Assembly (NCBI RefSeq): GCF_027270735.1
Contig: NZ_JAPWIJ010000008.1
Span: forward strand, 186,001 to 250,000
Source: Rhodococcus ruber
GTDB taxonomy: Bacteria; Actinomycetota; Actinomycetes; Mycobacteriales; Mycobacteriaceae
DNA: 64,000 nucleotides
Direction: 5' to 3'
The position numbers were made by a program, and so were the translations under genes. Below are positions 41,040 to 49,634 of this stretch, piece by piece. The notes beneath the pieces are model-generated. The model was not told the origin of the DNA. It made no database searches and worked only from the letters and a program-made list of their open reading frames with translations. The first letter of the stretch is position 1, and the number at the start of each line of letters is the position of its first letter.

Positions 41040-41181
41040 GGTCTTTCTTGGTCGCGCCCGCGGATTCCAGCTTCTTCATTCGCATGATCACGACGGGGCA
41101 TTTGATGCAACGAACCTTCTTGCGGCAGCATTTTTTCTTGGGCTTCATCCCCGAGACATCTGCGGCCTTTATCTTGCCCAT
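41005..41181 (-). CDS. Small Cys-rich basic protein
   Basis: A 58-residue protein. Its core is a run of Lys with Cys-Cys-x-x-x-x-x-Cys-x-x-Cys, so it could bind metal or nucleic acid. The ending is Lys-rich (Lys-Lys-Asp-Leu-Lys-Lys-Gly-Leu-Lys). No family name is known to me. High Lys content in a high-GC genome and the defined Cys spacing support a real gene. Confidence 0.6.
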   Translation of the reverse strand: MGKIKAADVSGMKPKKKCCRKKVRCIKCPVVIMRMKKLESAGATKKDLKKGLKTARAK

Positions 41182-41356
41182 GAGCACCAAGACTAATGGG
41201 TGGCGCAGGTCACAGACCTGAGGGTGGCGCGGGGCACTGCCGGACTACGGGTAAACTCGATCAGTCGCGAGAACCTCGCGGTGCAGCGCGCTTCTCTAGC
41301 GACATAAGCCCGCTAGCGAACAAGAGCCCGCATTCGACTCCAGGAGAATTTTTCGC

Positions 41357-43294
41357 GTGAGCGCCCCAAGCAGTGCAGACAACATCGACAGCACCACTAC
41401 ATTTCGCAACGTCGCCATCGTTGCACACGTCGACCATGGCAAGACCACCCTGGTCGACGCCATGCTTCGGCAGTCCGGCGCGTTCGAGGAACGTGCCGAA
41501 GCGATCGACCGCGTCATGGACTCGGGTGACCTCGAAAAAGAAAAAGGCATCACGATCCTGGCCAAGAACACGGCCGTTCACAAGCGCAATGCCGACGGCA
41601 CCATCACCGTCATCAACGTGATCGACACCCCCGGCCACGCCGACTTCGGCGGAGAGGTCGAGCGCGGCCTGTCCATGGTCGACGGCGTCGTCCTTCTCGT
41701 CGACGCATCCGAGGGCCCGCTGCCGCAGACCCGTTTCGTGCTGCGCAAGGCGCTCGCCGCGTCGTTGCCGGTGATCCTGGTCGTGAACAAGACCGACCGT
41801 CCCGACGCACGTATCGAAGAGGTCGTCTCGGAGAGCCACGACCTGCTGCTCGATCTCGCGTCCGATCTCGACGACGAAGCGTCCGAGGCAGCCGAGCTCG
41901 CACTCGACCTCCCCGTCCTCTACGCCTCCGGTCGTGAGGGCAAGGCCTCGAAGGTCCAGCCCCAGAACGGACACGCTCCCGACGCCGAGAACCTCGACGA
42001 GCTGTTCGAGGTTCTGCTCAGCTACGTCCCAGCACCCAAGGGCAACGTCGACGCGCCACTGCAGGCGCACGTCACCAACCTCGACGCATCCGCGTTCCTC
42101 GGCCGCCTCGCCCTGGTCCGCATCCACAACGGCCAGCTCTCCAAGGGCCAGACCGTCAGCTGGATGCGTGAGGTCGACGGCGAGCCCGTCGTCCAGAAGG
42201 CCAAGATCACCGAGCTGCTCAACACGATCGGCGTCGAGCGCGTTCCCGGCGAGAAGGGTGTCGCAGGAGACATCGTCGCCGTCGCGGGCTTCCCGGACAT
42301 CATGATCGGCGACACGCTCGCAGACCTGGAGAACCCGGTCGCTCTGCCGCGTATCACCGTCGACCAGCCCGCGATCTCGGTCACCATCGGTACCAACACG
42401 AGCCCGCTCGTCGGCCGCGTCAGCGGCCACAAGCTCACCTCGCGCATGGTCAAGAGCCGCCTCGATCAGGAGCTCATCGGCAACGTCTCGCTCAAGGTCC
42501 TCGACATCGGTCGTCCCGATGCCTGGGAAGTACAGGGTCGTGGAGAGCTCGCGCTCGCTATCCTCGTCGAGCAGATGCGTCGTGAAGGCTTCGAGCTCAC
42601 CGTCGGCAAGCCACAGGTGGTCACCCAGCAGGTCGACGGCAAGCTGCACGAGCCCTTCGAAGAGCTCATGGTCGACACACCGGAGGAGTACCTCGGTGCC
42701 GTCACTCAGCTGCTCGCCGCACGCAAGGGCAAGATGGTCCAGATGACGAACCACGGCGCAGGCTGGGTTCGCATGGAATTCATCGTTCCTTCGCGCGGCC
42801 TGATCGGTTTCCGCACCGAGTTCCTCACGGACACTCGCGGTACCGGCATCGCCAACGCCGTCTTCCACGGCTACGCGCCGTGGGCCGGCGAGATCCGCGC
42901 CCGCCACACCGGCTCACTCGTCTCGGACCGTCACGGCACCGTCACCCCGTTCGCGATGATCCAGCTGGCAGACCGCGGCACGTTCTTCGTCGAGCCGGGC
43001 GCAGACACCTACGAGGGCATGGTCGTGGGCATCAACCCGCGTCAGGAAGACCTCGACATCAACGTCACCCGCGAGAAGAAGCTGACCAACATGCGTCAGT
43101 CCTCTGCAGACGTCATGGAGACCCTGGCCAAGCCCAAGAAGCTGGACCTGGAAATGGCCATGGAGTTCTGTGCAGGCGACGAGTGCGTCGAGGTGACCCC
43201 CGAGGTCGTTCGCGTCCGCAAGGTGCACCTCGATTCCAACGAGCGCGCCCGTGAGCGTTCGCGCAGCAAGACTCGCGACAAGGCTGCTCTGTAA
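41357..43294 (+). CDS. typA: Translational GTPase TypA/BipA
   Basis: A 645-residue protein starting with GTG behind CAGGAGAA. G1 is Ala-His-Val-Asp-His-Gly-Lys-Thr-Thr, G2 includes Glu-Lys-Gly-Ile-Thr-Ile, G3 Asp-Thr-Pro-Gly-His-Ala-Asp and G4 Asn-Lys-Thr-Asp. Domains II, III and V and the C-terminal domain follow as in EF-G-like BipA. It binds ribosomes and helps growth at low temperature or stress. Order matches Rv1165. Confidence 0.95.
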   Translation: MSAPSSADNIDSTTTFRNVAIVAHVDHGKTTLVDAMLRQSGAFEERAEAIDRVMDSGDLEKEKGITILAKNTAVHKRNADGTITVINVIDTPGHADFGGEVERGLSMVDGVVLLVDASEGPLPQTRFVLRKALAASLPVILVVNKTDRPDARIEEVVSESHDLLLDLASDLDDEASEAAELALDLPVLYASGREGKASKVQPQNGHAPDAENLDELFEVLLSYVPAPKGNVDAPLQAHVTNLDASAFLGRLALVRIHNGQLSKGQTVSWMREVDGEPVVQKAKITELLNTIGVERVPGEKGVAGDIVAVAGFPDIMIGDTLADLENPVALPRITVDQPAISVTIGTNTSPLVGRVSGHKLTSRMVKSRLDQELIGNVSLKVLDIGRPDAWEVQGRGELALAILVEQMRREGFELTVGKPQVVTQQVDGKLHEPFEELMVDTPEEYLGAVTQLLAARKGKMVQMTNHGAGWVRMEFIVPSRGLIGFRTEFLTDTRGTGIANAVFHGYAPWAGEIRARHTGSLVSDRHGTVTPFAMIQLADRGTFFVEPGADTYEGMVVGINPRQEDLDINVTREKKLTNMRQSSADVMETLAKPKKLDLEMAMEFCAGDECVEVTPEVVRVRKVHLDSNERARERSRSKTRDKAAL

Positions 43295-43310
43295 GACTCA
43301 CCTCGTGCAT

Positions 43311-43348
43311 GAGAAGCGACGTGTCACTTTCGTGGGGCGTCGCTTCTC
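43311..43348 (+). terminator. Hairpin after typA (terminator or attenuator before lpqW)
   Basis: GAGAAGCGACG (43311-43321) pairs with CGTCGCTTCTC (43338-43348) across a 16-base loop. It lies 35 bases before the lpqW start, so it may reduce read-through from typA. Confidence 0.6.
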
Positions 43349-43382
43349 CTGTACCGGTAGCCGACCACGAAGGAGATCCTCG

Positions 43383-45194
43383 TTGCGCAACGTGCTGATG
43401 CCGGCGGTTCTGGTTTCTGCCATCGCTCTGGTACTCACTGCGTGCACCGCAGATCCGCCGCCTCCCATCGAGAGCGTGGAGACGCCGGTCAGCACGACGA
43501 TGGTCCCGGCCAAGACCGGTGATCCGGTGGTCGTCGCCATCGACGACGTCGGAATCGGTTTCAACCCGCACCTGTTGGCAGACCAGTCGCCCGCAACTGC
43601 CGCGGTGAGTTCCCTGGTGCTACCCAGTCCGTTCCGTCCCACTCGGAACGCAGGCACCGGGGTGACCGTCTGGGAGCCCGACCTGTCGCTGATGATCTCG
43701 GCCGAGGTCACCTCGCAATCCCCGTTCACCATTCGTTATCAGCTGCGCAACGAGGCGCAGTGGTCCGACAGCGCACCGATCGCCGCCGAGGACTTCCGCT
43801 ACCTGTGGCAGCAGATGATCACCCAACCCGGCGTGGTCGATTCCGCCGGGTACGCCTTGATCAGCGACATCGCGTCCTCGGGCGGTGGCAAGACGGTCGA
43901 CGTGACTCTCGAATCGCCGTACCCCGCGTGGCAGCGCTTGTTCACGGACCTGGTGCCCTCGCACCTGCTCAAGGACTCGCCCGGCGGTTTCCAAGGTGGT
44001 CTCACCGACAACGTGCCGGTCTCCGGATCCCGGTTCAACATCAAGACCGTCGACCAGGGGCGTGACGAGATTCTGCTCGAGCGCAACGACCGCTTCTGGG
44101 ACGAGCCCGCATCGCCCGATCAAATTCTCATTCGCCGAGGCGGTACCTCCGCGCAACTGGCCGATTCTCTGCGATCGGCCGACGCTCAGATCGCCCAGGT
44201 TCGTGGTGACGCGGCCCTGCGGGCTCAGCTCTCGGCAATTCCGGGCGTCCGAACCGACACGATCCGGCAATCTCGGGTGCTGTCGATGACAGTGAACGGG
44301 CGAGCGCCCAACATGTCGAATTCCATTGTGCGGCAGGGTATTTTCGGTCTGCTCGATCCGAATCTGCTCGCCACGGTCGGGGCAGGCGGTGGCGCGACGG
44401 ATCGTCGAGCTGCAGCGCTGCTCCTCTCACCCTCCGACCCCGGATACACCGCGACGTCGCCCGCTCCCATCGGCAGAACCGCAGCCCTGGATCTGCTGGA
44501 ACGCGCGGGCTTCGTTCCGACGGCCGATGCGATGGTCACATCGACACCGAATGCCACCGCTCCGACGACTGCAGCTGTACCGACGTCTGCCGCGCCTACG
44601 ACCACCGAAGCGGCCACCACGAGTGCTGCGGTTCCGGGGGTCACTCGTCTCGCCGACGCAACCGGTACCGCGCTGCGGTTCGTGATCGGTGCAGTCGAGA
44701 ACGACGATATCGCGCTCGCTGTCGCGGGGACGGCCGCGGACGAGCTCGTCGGCGCAGGCGTCGATGCGACCGTCACCCCACTGCCGGCCGACGAGCTGTA
44801 CTCGACGGCGCTGACCGACGGAACCGTCGACGCGGTGGTGGGCTGGAACAGTGCAGGAGTCGACCCCGCGACGGCGCTCGCATCACGGTTCGGCTGCGTC
44901 CAGGAGGCCCTCGCAGACAGCGGCGACCGCGCGGCGGCCCCGCGAAATCTGTCCGGCCTGTGCGTTCCCGAACTCGAGCCGACCATCGACAGGGCTCTCC
45001 TGAACGGTCTCGATCCGTCCGTGGCCACCAACGACGTCGAGCCCAAGCTGTGGTCGCTGGCGTCGACGTTGCCGATCATGCAAGACGCGTCGGTGGTGGC
45101 CGCAGTTCCCGGCATCACCGGCGTCTCCTTGACCGGCCCGGTCGAGGTCGGCATCTTCGCCGACGCCGCGCAGTGGATGCGGACGCCCTCGTGA
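43383..45194 (+). CDS. lpqW: LpqW-like lipoprotein (ABC-transporter solute-binding fold)
   Basis: A 603-residue protein. The TTG at 43383 has AAGGAG nine bases before it and begins a lipoprotein signal with lipobox Leu-Thr-Ala-Cys21. The rest is a family 5 solute-binding fold (peptide/oligopeptide type). An Ala/Thr/Pro-rich segment of about 30 residues near 385-415 interrupts the fold. In mycobacteria LpqW steers PIM precursors between AcPIM6 and LAM synthesis, and lpqW defects are suppressed by changes in pimE. Having both genes 3 kb apart fits this. Its stop overlaps a possible GTG of the mshB frame. Confidence 0.88.
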   Translation: MRNVLMPAVLVSAIALVLTACTADPPPPIESVETPVSTTMVPAKTGDPVVVAIDDVGIGFNPHLLADQSPATAAVSSLVLPSPFRPTRNAGTGVTVWEPDLSLMISAEVTSQSPFTIRYQLRNEAQWSDSAPIAAEDFRYLWQQMITQPGVVDSAGYALISDIASSGGGKTVDVTLESPYPAWQRLFTDLVPSHLLKDSPGGFQGGLTDNVPVSGSRFNIKTVDQGRDEILLERNDRFWDEPASPDQILIRRGGTSAQLADSLRSADAQIAQVRGDAALRAQLSAIPGVRTDTIRQSRVLSMTVNGRAPNMSNSIVRQGIFGLLDPNLLATVGAGGGATDRRAAALLLSPSDPGYTATSPAPIGRTAALDLLERAGFVPTADAMVTSTPNATAPTTAAVPTSAAPTTTEAATTSAAVPGVTRLADATGTALRFVIGAVENDDIALAVAGTAADELVGAGVDATVTPLPADELYSTALTDGTVDAVVGWNSAGVDPATALASRFGCVQEALADSGDRAAAPRNLSGLCVPELEPTIDRALLNGLDPSVATNDVEPKLWSLASTLPIMQDASVVAAVPGITGVSLTGPVEVGIFADAAQWMRTPS

Positions 45195-45271
45195 CCGATC
45201 GCCGCGGCAACACCGCAACGAATGACGAAGTGAGCACAGGATCGATGACAGAGGCAGTGACGGAGCAGGCG

Positions 45272-46165
45272 ATGACGGAGCCGCAGCGGTTGCTTCTCGT
45301 GCACGCGCATCCGGACGACGAGACCATCACCACCGGCGGCACCATCGCCCACTACGTTCGTGCCGGGGCCGACGTCACCGTGCTCACCTGCTCGCTCGGC
45401 GAGGAGGGTGAGGTGATCGGCGAGACGTGGGCCGATCTGGTCGTCGATCGTGCCGATCAGCTGGGCGGCTACCGGATTCTGGAATTGCACCGTGCCCTCG
45501 CGGCTCTGGGCTGCAATCCGCCGCGCTTTCTCGGCGGAGCCGGCCGCTGGCGGGATTCCGGAATGGCCGGGACATCGGCTGCCCGCAAGCCGCGCGCGTT
45601 CGTCAACGCGGACCGCGACGAGGCTGTGGGAGCGCTCGTGACGGTGATGCGTGAGCTTCGGCCACAAGTCGTCATCGGATACGACCCCGAAGGCGGCTAC
45701 GGCCACCCCGATCATCAGCAGGTTCACTCGTTGGTGAGCGAGGCCGTCGAGGTCTGCGGCACGGATTCCTACCCCCGGGCCGGGTCGCCCTGGGAGGTGT
45801 CGAAGTTCTACTGGACCGTCACCGGTCACGACCAATTGCAGTCGGGACTCGCCGCGATCGACGACATTCCGACCGGATGGCGACTGCCCGTCGACGGTGA
45901 GCTCCCGAGCGTGCCCGAGAGCACGATCACCACCAGCATCGACGTTCGCGGTGTCCTCGACGCCAAGCGGGACGCGTTGCGCGCACATGCCACACAGGTC
46001 ACCGTCTCACCGTCGGGACGTGAGTACGCACTCTCCAACGACATCGCCCAGCCGATCCTGCTGGACGAGCAGTACGTGCTGGTTCGGGGCACTCTCGGCG
46101 CCGATGGGACGGGCAGGGAGACCGACCTGTTCGCCGGCGTACTAGGCTGTGCTTCGCATCACTGA
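45272..46165 (+). CDS. mshB: MshB, GlcNAc-Ins deacetylase of mycothiol synthesis
   Basis: A 297-residue protein from the ATG at 45272, which has GGAGCAGG upstream and gives the usual N-terminus; in-frame starts at 45191 (overlapping the lpqW stop) and 45245 are alternatives. The zinc site is Ala-His13-Pro-Asp15-Asp16-Glu and Gly-His145-Pro-Asp-His148. Gly-Gly-Ala-Gly-Arg-Trp-Arg-Asp-Ser-Gly is a MshB signature. It deacetylates GlcNAc-inositol so that MshC can add cysteine, giving mycothiol. It also overlaps in role with Mca. Confidence 0.93.
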   Translation: MTEPQRLLLVHAHPDDETITTGGTIAHYVRAGADVTVLTCSLGEEGEVIGETWADLVVDRADQLGGYRILELHRALAALGCNPPRFLGGAGRWRDSGMAGTSAARKPRAFVNADRDEAVGALVTVMRELRPQVVIGYDPEGGYGHPDHQQVHSLVSEAVEVCGTDSYPRAGSPWEVSKFYWTVTGHDQLQSGLAAIDDIPTGWRLPVDGELPSVPESTITTSIDVRGVLDAKRDALRAHATQVTVSPSGREYALSNDIAQPILLDEQYVLVRGTLGADGTGRETDLFAGVLGCASHH

Positions 46166-46208
46166 ATGACCGCAGGGTCGATCTCATCACAGCAGGGGCG
46201 GAACACAC

Positions 46209-46367
46209 ATGTACAACTGGGTAGTGCAGGACGCCATCGTCGCGTTCGTCGATTCTCTCAAGCCGCAGTTCGGCGCACAGGCAGATCTGTACCAGTACGT
46301 TCTGGGCCAGATCGCCATGGGTGCGAGCAACTTGCTCACCTCCTTGGGCTATCCGCCGGTTTCCTGA
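46209..46367 (+). CDS. Small conserved-looking protein after mshB
   Basis: A 52-residue frame from an ATG at 46209, behind AGGGGCGG. Third codon positions are strongly GC-rich in this frame only, as in real genes here. The product is mostly one or two amphipathic helices (Trp-Val-Val-Gln-Asp-Ala-Ile-Val-Ala-Phe and Leu-Tyr-Gln-Tyr-Val-Leu-Gly-Gln-Ile), ending Tyr-Pro-Pro-Val-Ser. No signal peptide. No function is known. Confidence 0.55.
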   Translation: MYNWVVQDAIVAFVDSLKPQFGAQADLYQYVLGQIAMGASNLLTSLGYPPVS

Positions 46368-46433
46368 GTGCCGGTGCTCGATTTTTCGAATGCGATGCAC
46401 TGAAACAACCCGGGGCAAGGCAGTATTGGGCGC

Positions 46434-46886
46434 ATGATCTCGAAGGCCGCATCCAATACTGTCGCCCTGGTGTCCTGGGCGACCGTCGCAGTACTGGTGT
46501 TCGACGGCTTTCTCTCCGGAATTCTGTCGGTCTTCTTTCTGCCGACCTACCTCGGTTCGGTGCAATTCCCCATCAGCGCACTACTCGGCGGCATCGCCAA
46601 CGTGGCGCTGATCCTGGCCGCACGTAAGGTTGCCGAGCGGTCGATCTGGGTGGCGTCCCCCCTGATCGGTTGGTTCGTCGCGGTGGTGCTGTGCATGCTG
46701 GGCGGCCCGGGCAACGATGTTCTACTGCTCGCCGACTGGCGCACGATGCTGCTCATCATCGCAGGGGCGGGCCCGGCCGGCGTTCTGCTGTTCATGTTCC
46801 GGATGAAGGCGATCACAGCAAGCGTGCATGCCGGCCCGCATCCAGAAGCACATCCTCGATCATCGTCGGCGTCAACAGTCCGGTGA
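46434..46886 (+). CDS. Integral membrane protein (Rv1171-like position)
   Basis: A 150-residue protein with four hydrophobic segments (about 8-38, 42-63, 70-90, 102-122) and a basic tail. In M. tuberculosis a membrane protein gene, Rv1171, follows mshB in the same place. The 3' end overlaps the convergent UdgB gene by 74 bases. Function is unknown. Confidence 0.7.
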   Translation: MISKAASNTVALVSWATVAVLVFDGFLSGILSVFFLPTYLGSVQFPISALLGGIANVALILAARKVAERSIWVASPLIGWFVAVVLCMLGGPGNDVLLLADWRTMLLIIAGAGPAGVLLFMFRMKAITASVHAGPHPEAHPRSSSASTVR

Positions 46887-47508
46887 AGGTGTTTCGCTGG
46901 CTGACGTGGTAGCTGGCGAATACGGTGATCGATCCCAGCTCAAGTCGAACTCCATGGCCGAACTTCGTTGCAGGCCTGGGTATTTCCCATCCGCTGGCGG
47001 CCAGTATCGGAAGCAGGGACTGCCAGCCGAACGCTCCGAGAACGAGCACCGATCGCAACGTCGGACGCAGCAACCGCAATTCGTCGTCCAACCAGGGCTT
47101 GCACCTGTCTCTTTCGGCCGGAGTCGGTTTGTTCTGCGGCGGCGCGCAATGCACCGGGGCCGTGATGCGAACTCCGTTGAGCGTCAACCCGTCGCCGATA
47201 TGTGTCGCGGTGGGTTGGCTCGCCAGCCCGACAGCATGCATGGCTCGGTACAGCACGTCACCACTTCGATCGCCGGTGAACATTCGGCCGGTGCGGTTCG
47301 CGCCGTGTGCCGCCGGAGCGAGACCCACGATCAGCATCGCCGCGTCGGCCGGTCCGAATCCGGGAACTGCCTTGCCCCAATAGCTTTCGTCTGCGAATGC
47401 CGCACGCTTCTCGCTGGCGACCTGTTCGCGCCACCGCACCAGGCGAGGACAGGCGCGGCATTCGGCCACCGCGAGATCCAGTTCGTCGATGCTCTGCGGC
47501 CGCGTCAT
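46813..47508 (-). CDS. udgB: Uracil-DNA glycosylase, family 5 (UdgB)
   Basis: A 231-residue protein. Cys-Arg-Ala-Cys-Pro-Arg-Leu begins an iron-sulfur-type Cys set. Motif A is Gly-Leu-Ala-Pro-Ala-Ala-His-Gly-Ala-Asn-Arg-Thr-Gly-Arg-Met-Phe-Thr-Gly-Asp, the family 5 form without a polar catalytic residue. A later His-Val-Ser-Gln-Arg-Asn-Thr-Phe is motif B. It removes uracil and other deaminated bases in GC-rich genomes. It starts one base after the stop of the PH-domain gene, so it is the last gene in that operon. Confidence 0.88.
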   Translation of the reverse strand: MTRPQSIDELDLAVAECRACPRLVRWREQVASEKRAAFADESYWGKAVPGFGPADAAMLIVGLAPAAHGANRTGRMFTGDRSGDVLYRAMHAVGLASQPTATHIGDGLTLNGVRITAPVHCAPPQNKPTPAERDRCKPWLDDELRLLRPTLRSVLVLGAFGWQSLLPILAASGWEIPRPATKFGHGVRLELGSITVFASYHVSQRNTFTGLLTPTMIEDVLLDAGRHARLL

Positions 47509-47509
47509 G

Positions 47510-49036
47510 TCAGGTGCGCTGCAGCCAGATGTCTCCGGCTCCAGGGGTGACGGCGTCGATCATGGCCCACGCGTTCTCGATGGGGATGTCGATCACCTCG
47601 TAGTGGCCGACGCCTGCCGGAGTTGCCGCCACGATGGTGGCCACCCCGGCGCGACGCTGGAAGAACGTCTGCCGCACCGTCCAGCCGATGATGCCCGCGG
47701 CCTCGAGGCTGTGCCGAGTTCTGTCCAGCGAGCCGTGCTGGGTGATGAGCCAGCCGGGCAGCACTGCATGGCCCAGGCCGCGGTAGCGATCGTGAGCCAG
47801 GCCGAAGGCAGCGATGAACAACACCGCGATCGCTGCCCACGCGACGATCGGAATCGGCGCGCCGAAATACTGTGCAACTCCCAGGCCGGCGGCGATGACC
47901 AGCAGGGGGAGCACTGCCCGGGTGTAACGGCGACGTCGCGCCGCAGGGCCGTGCTGTAGCAGTGGCCGGTCGGCACCACCGTGCAGACCGGCGTCGCCGA
48001 GCACCGTGTTCATCATGCGTAGCGCCTCGGCCTGCGGGGCCTGGGGGAGCAGCAGTGAGGATTCCTTCTTCTCGGCGCTGACGCCGGTCATGATGGCGTC
48101 CAGGCGGGCACCGCTGACCGCGCGCAGCAGCAGCGGTTGGGACAGTGAGGTGCCGCGCAGCCTCTTGCGGTCGAGTGTCGACTGTCGGGTACGTAGCAGT
48201 CCGTGGCTGACGTGCAGGGTTCGACCCTGGTCGGTGACGGTGAGATTGGCGTAGGTCAACAGGTAGCGGACGCACGCGAAGATGCTCGACACGACGAGCA
48301 GGGCGATGAGGGCCACGACGACGAACATGGCGATTCCGAATTGCTCGGCGGAGTCGATGCTGTTCGAGACCACCGACGACTCGGCCAGCGTCTGCCCCAG
48401 TCCGTACTGGAACAGCACGCCCACGGCAGCGGCGATGGTGACGATGCCGGTGATCGAGAACGGGGCGAATCGCACCCAGGAGAACTGCCAGTGCGCAATT
48501 TCCACTTCGGGATTCGGTGCTGCGGTGGGGATACCGTCGCCTGCCGGGATCTGTCCCGACACTCGCTGCAACAGATCGACGCGCAGTGCGGGGACCAGAG
48601 AGGTGTCCAGGGCGTTGAGCTCGAAGGCCTCGCCCTTGCCCGCCTGCTGGCCGGTGCCGATCCGCAAGATCGACAATCCGAGCACCCGGTGCAGCACGTT
48701 CGCTTCCACGTCGACCGAACGAATCCTGTTGCGCGGGATGGACAGAACTTTTTTCTGCAGCACTCCGGTGCGCAGTTGCACATGTACCGGGCCGATCCTG
48801 TAGCTGGTGGTGAACCACCGCAGAATTGCGAACACCACGACGACCGCGAGGATGCCGAGACTCCAGTAGTGGTTACCGCTCTGGCTGCCGACGAAGAACG
48901 AGACCAGCAGCACAGGCAGGATCTTGATGCCCTCGTTGACCGGGTGCACCAACAACATTCGCTTGTCCAGGCGTAGCCACGGCTGCTCCTCCTCGACGGC
49001 GAGCAGCTCGGCTTGGTCGGTGTTACCGGCGGTCAC
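47510..49036 (-). CDS. Membrane protein with bacterial PH (bPH2/YdbT) domains
   Basis: A 508-residue protein. The GTG at 49036 overlaps the upstream stop (GTGA). The layout repeats: a pair of transmembrane segments (about residues 30-70), a PH domain with Val-Leu-Ser-Ile-Pro-Arg-Asn-Arg-Ile-Arg-Ser-Val, another membrane pair (about 185-260), a second PH region, then a third pair (about 370-410) and PH region. This matches the YdbT type, found with a short YdbS type. The role is unsettled; membrane stress or protection has been suggested. Confidence 0.85.
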   Translation of the reverse strand: MTAGNTDQAELLAVEEEQPWLRLDKRMLLVHPVNEGIKILPVLLVSFFVGSQSGNHYWSLGILAVVVVFAILRWFTTSYRIGPVHVQLRTGVLQKKVLSIPRNRIRSVDVEANVLHRVLGLSILRIGTGQQAGKGEAFELNALDTSLVPALRVDLLQRVSGQIPAGDGIPTAAPNPEVEIAHWQFSWVRFAPFSITGIVTIAAAVGVLFQYGLGQTLAESSVVSNSIDSAEQFGIAMFVVVALIALLVVSSIFACVRYLLTYANLTVTDQGRTLHVSHGLLRTRQSTLDRKRLRGTSLSQPLLLRAVSGARLDAIMTGVSAEKKESSLLLPQAPQAEALRMMNTVLGDAGLHGGADRPLLQHGPAARRRRYTRAVLPLLVIAAGLGVAQYFGAPIPIVAWAAIAVLFIAAFGLAHDRYRGLGHAVLPGWLITQHGSLDRTRHSLEAAGIIGWTVRQTFFQRRAGVATIVAATPAGVGHYEVIDIPIENAWAMIDAVTPGAGDIWLQRT

Positions 49037-49521
49037 GTTGCGTCTCCGATGGTGCGGCCGGCGATATCGGTCAGTCGGGCGACGGTCTTGTCCGCCACGT
49101 CTCGATCGAGTGCCGTGATCTTCACCGCTCCGGCCGACGACGCCGTCGTGACGGTGACCGTGGCCAATCCGAGCAGCCGATCGAGTGGTCCGCGCTCGGT
49201 GTCGACCGTTTGCACCCGCGAGATCGGCGCGATGCGGCGCTCCTGACTGAGCCAGCCGGTGCGGGTGTAGACCGCCGTGTCGCTGATCTCCCAACGATGG
49301 ACGCGGTACCGCCACTGCGGCACGATCGCAATGTGCAGGGCCGCCAGCACTATCGATGCCACAAGGACGGCACCATGCGGCCATGACGTCCACGTCGAGT
49401 CGACGACGGCCCAGACGAGCTGGGCGACGAAGACCGGCAGCCACAGCAGACCGGCACTCAGAGCCCAGAGAAGTCGTGCACGTGGAGACGGCTGCCATCG
49501 GGGGTCGGTCATCGTTGTCAC
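49033..49521 (-). CDS. Short bacterial PH-domain membrane protein (YdbS type)
   Basis: A 162-residue protein: two transmembrane segments (about 17-38 and 48-65), then one PH domain with Arg-Ile-Ala-Pro-Ile-Ser-Arg-Val-Gln-Thr-Val-Asp and a Leu-Gly-Leu-Ala strand. It is the first gene of the three-gene operon with the long PH protein and UdgB. It is divergent from fbiC. Confidence 0.85.
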   Translation of the reverse strand: MTTMTDPRWQPSPRARLLWALSAGLLWLPVFVAQLVWAVVDSTWTSWPHGAVLVASIVLAALHIAIVPQWRYRVHRWEISDTAVYTRTGWLSQERRIAPISRVQTVDTERGPLDRLLGLATVTVTTASSAGAVKITALDRDVADKTVARLTDIAGRTIGDAT

Positions 49522-49634
49522 AGGTACAAACCTAGAGGTGTCTTTTGGTATCCACCACCCCGAGTCGGAGCGGCGGCGGCAGCCCCGAGGCCCTGCAGTG
49601 GCACGGGCGTACCGGGAAGGCGCATGATCGACGG

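Noticed and set aside
41261-42907. 548-codon minus-strand frame opposite typA
   Set aside because: It lies wholly over typA, whose frame is certain. The product is a Val/Asp/Gly-rich shadow without any domain.
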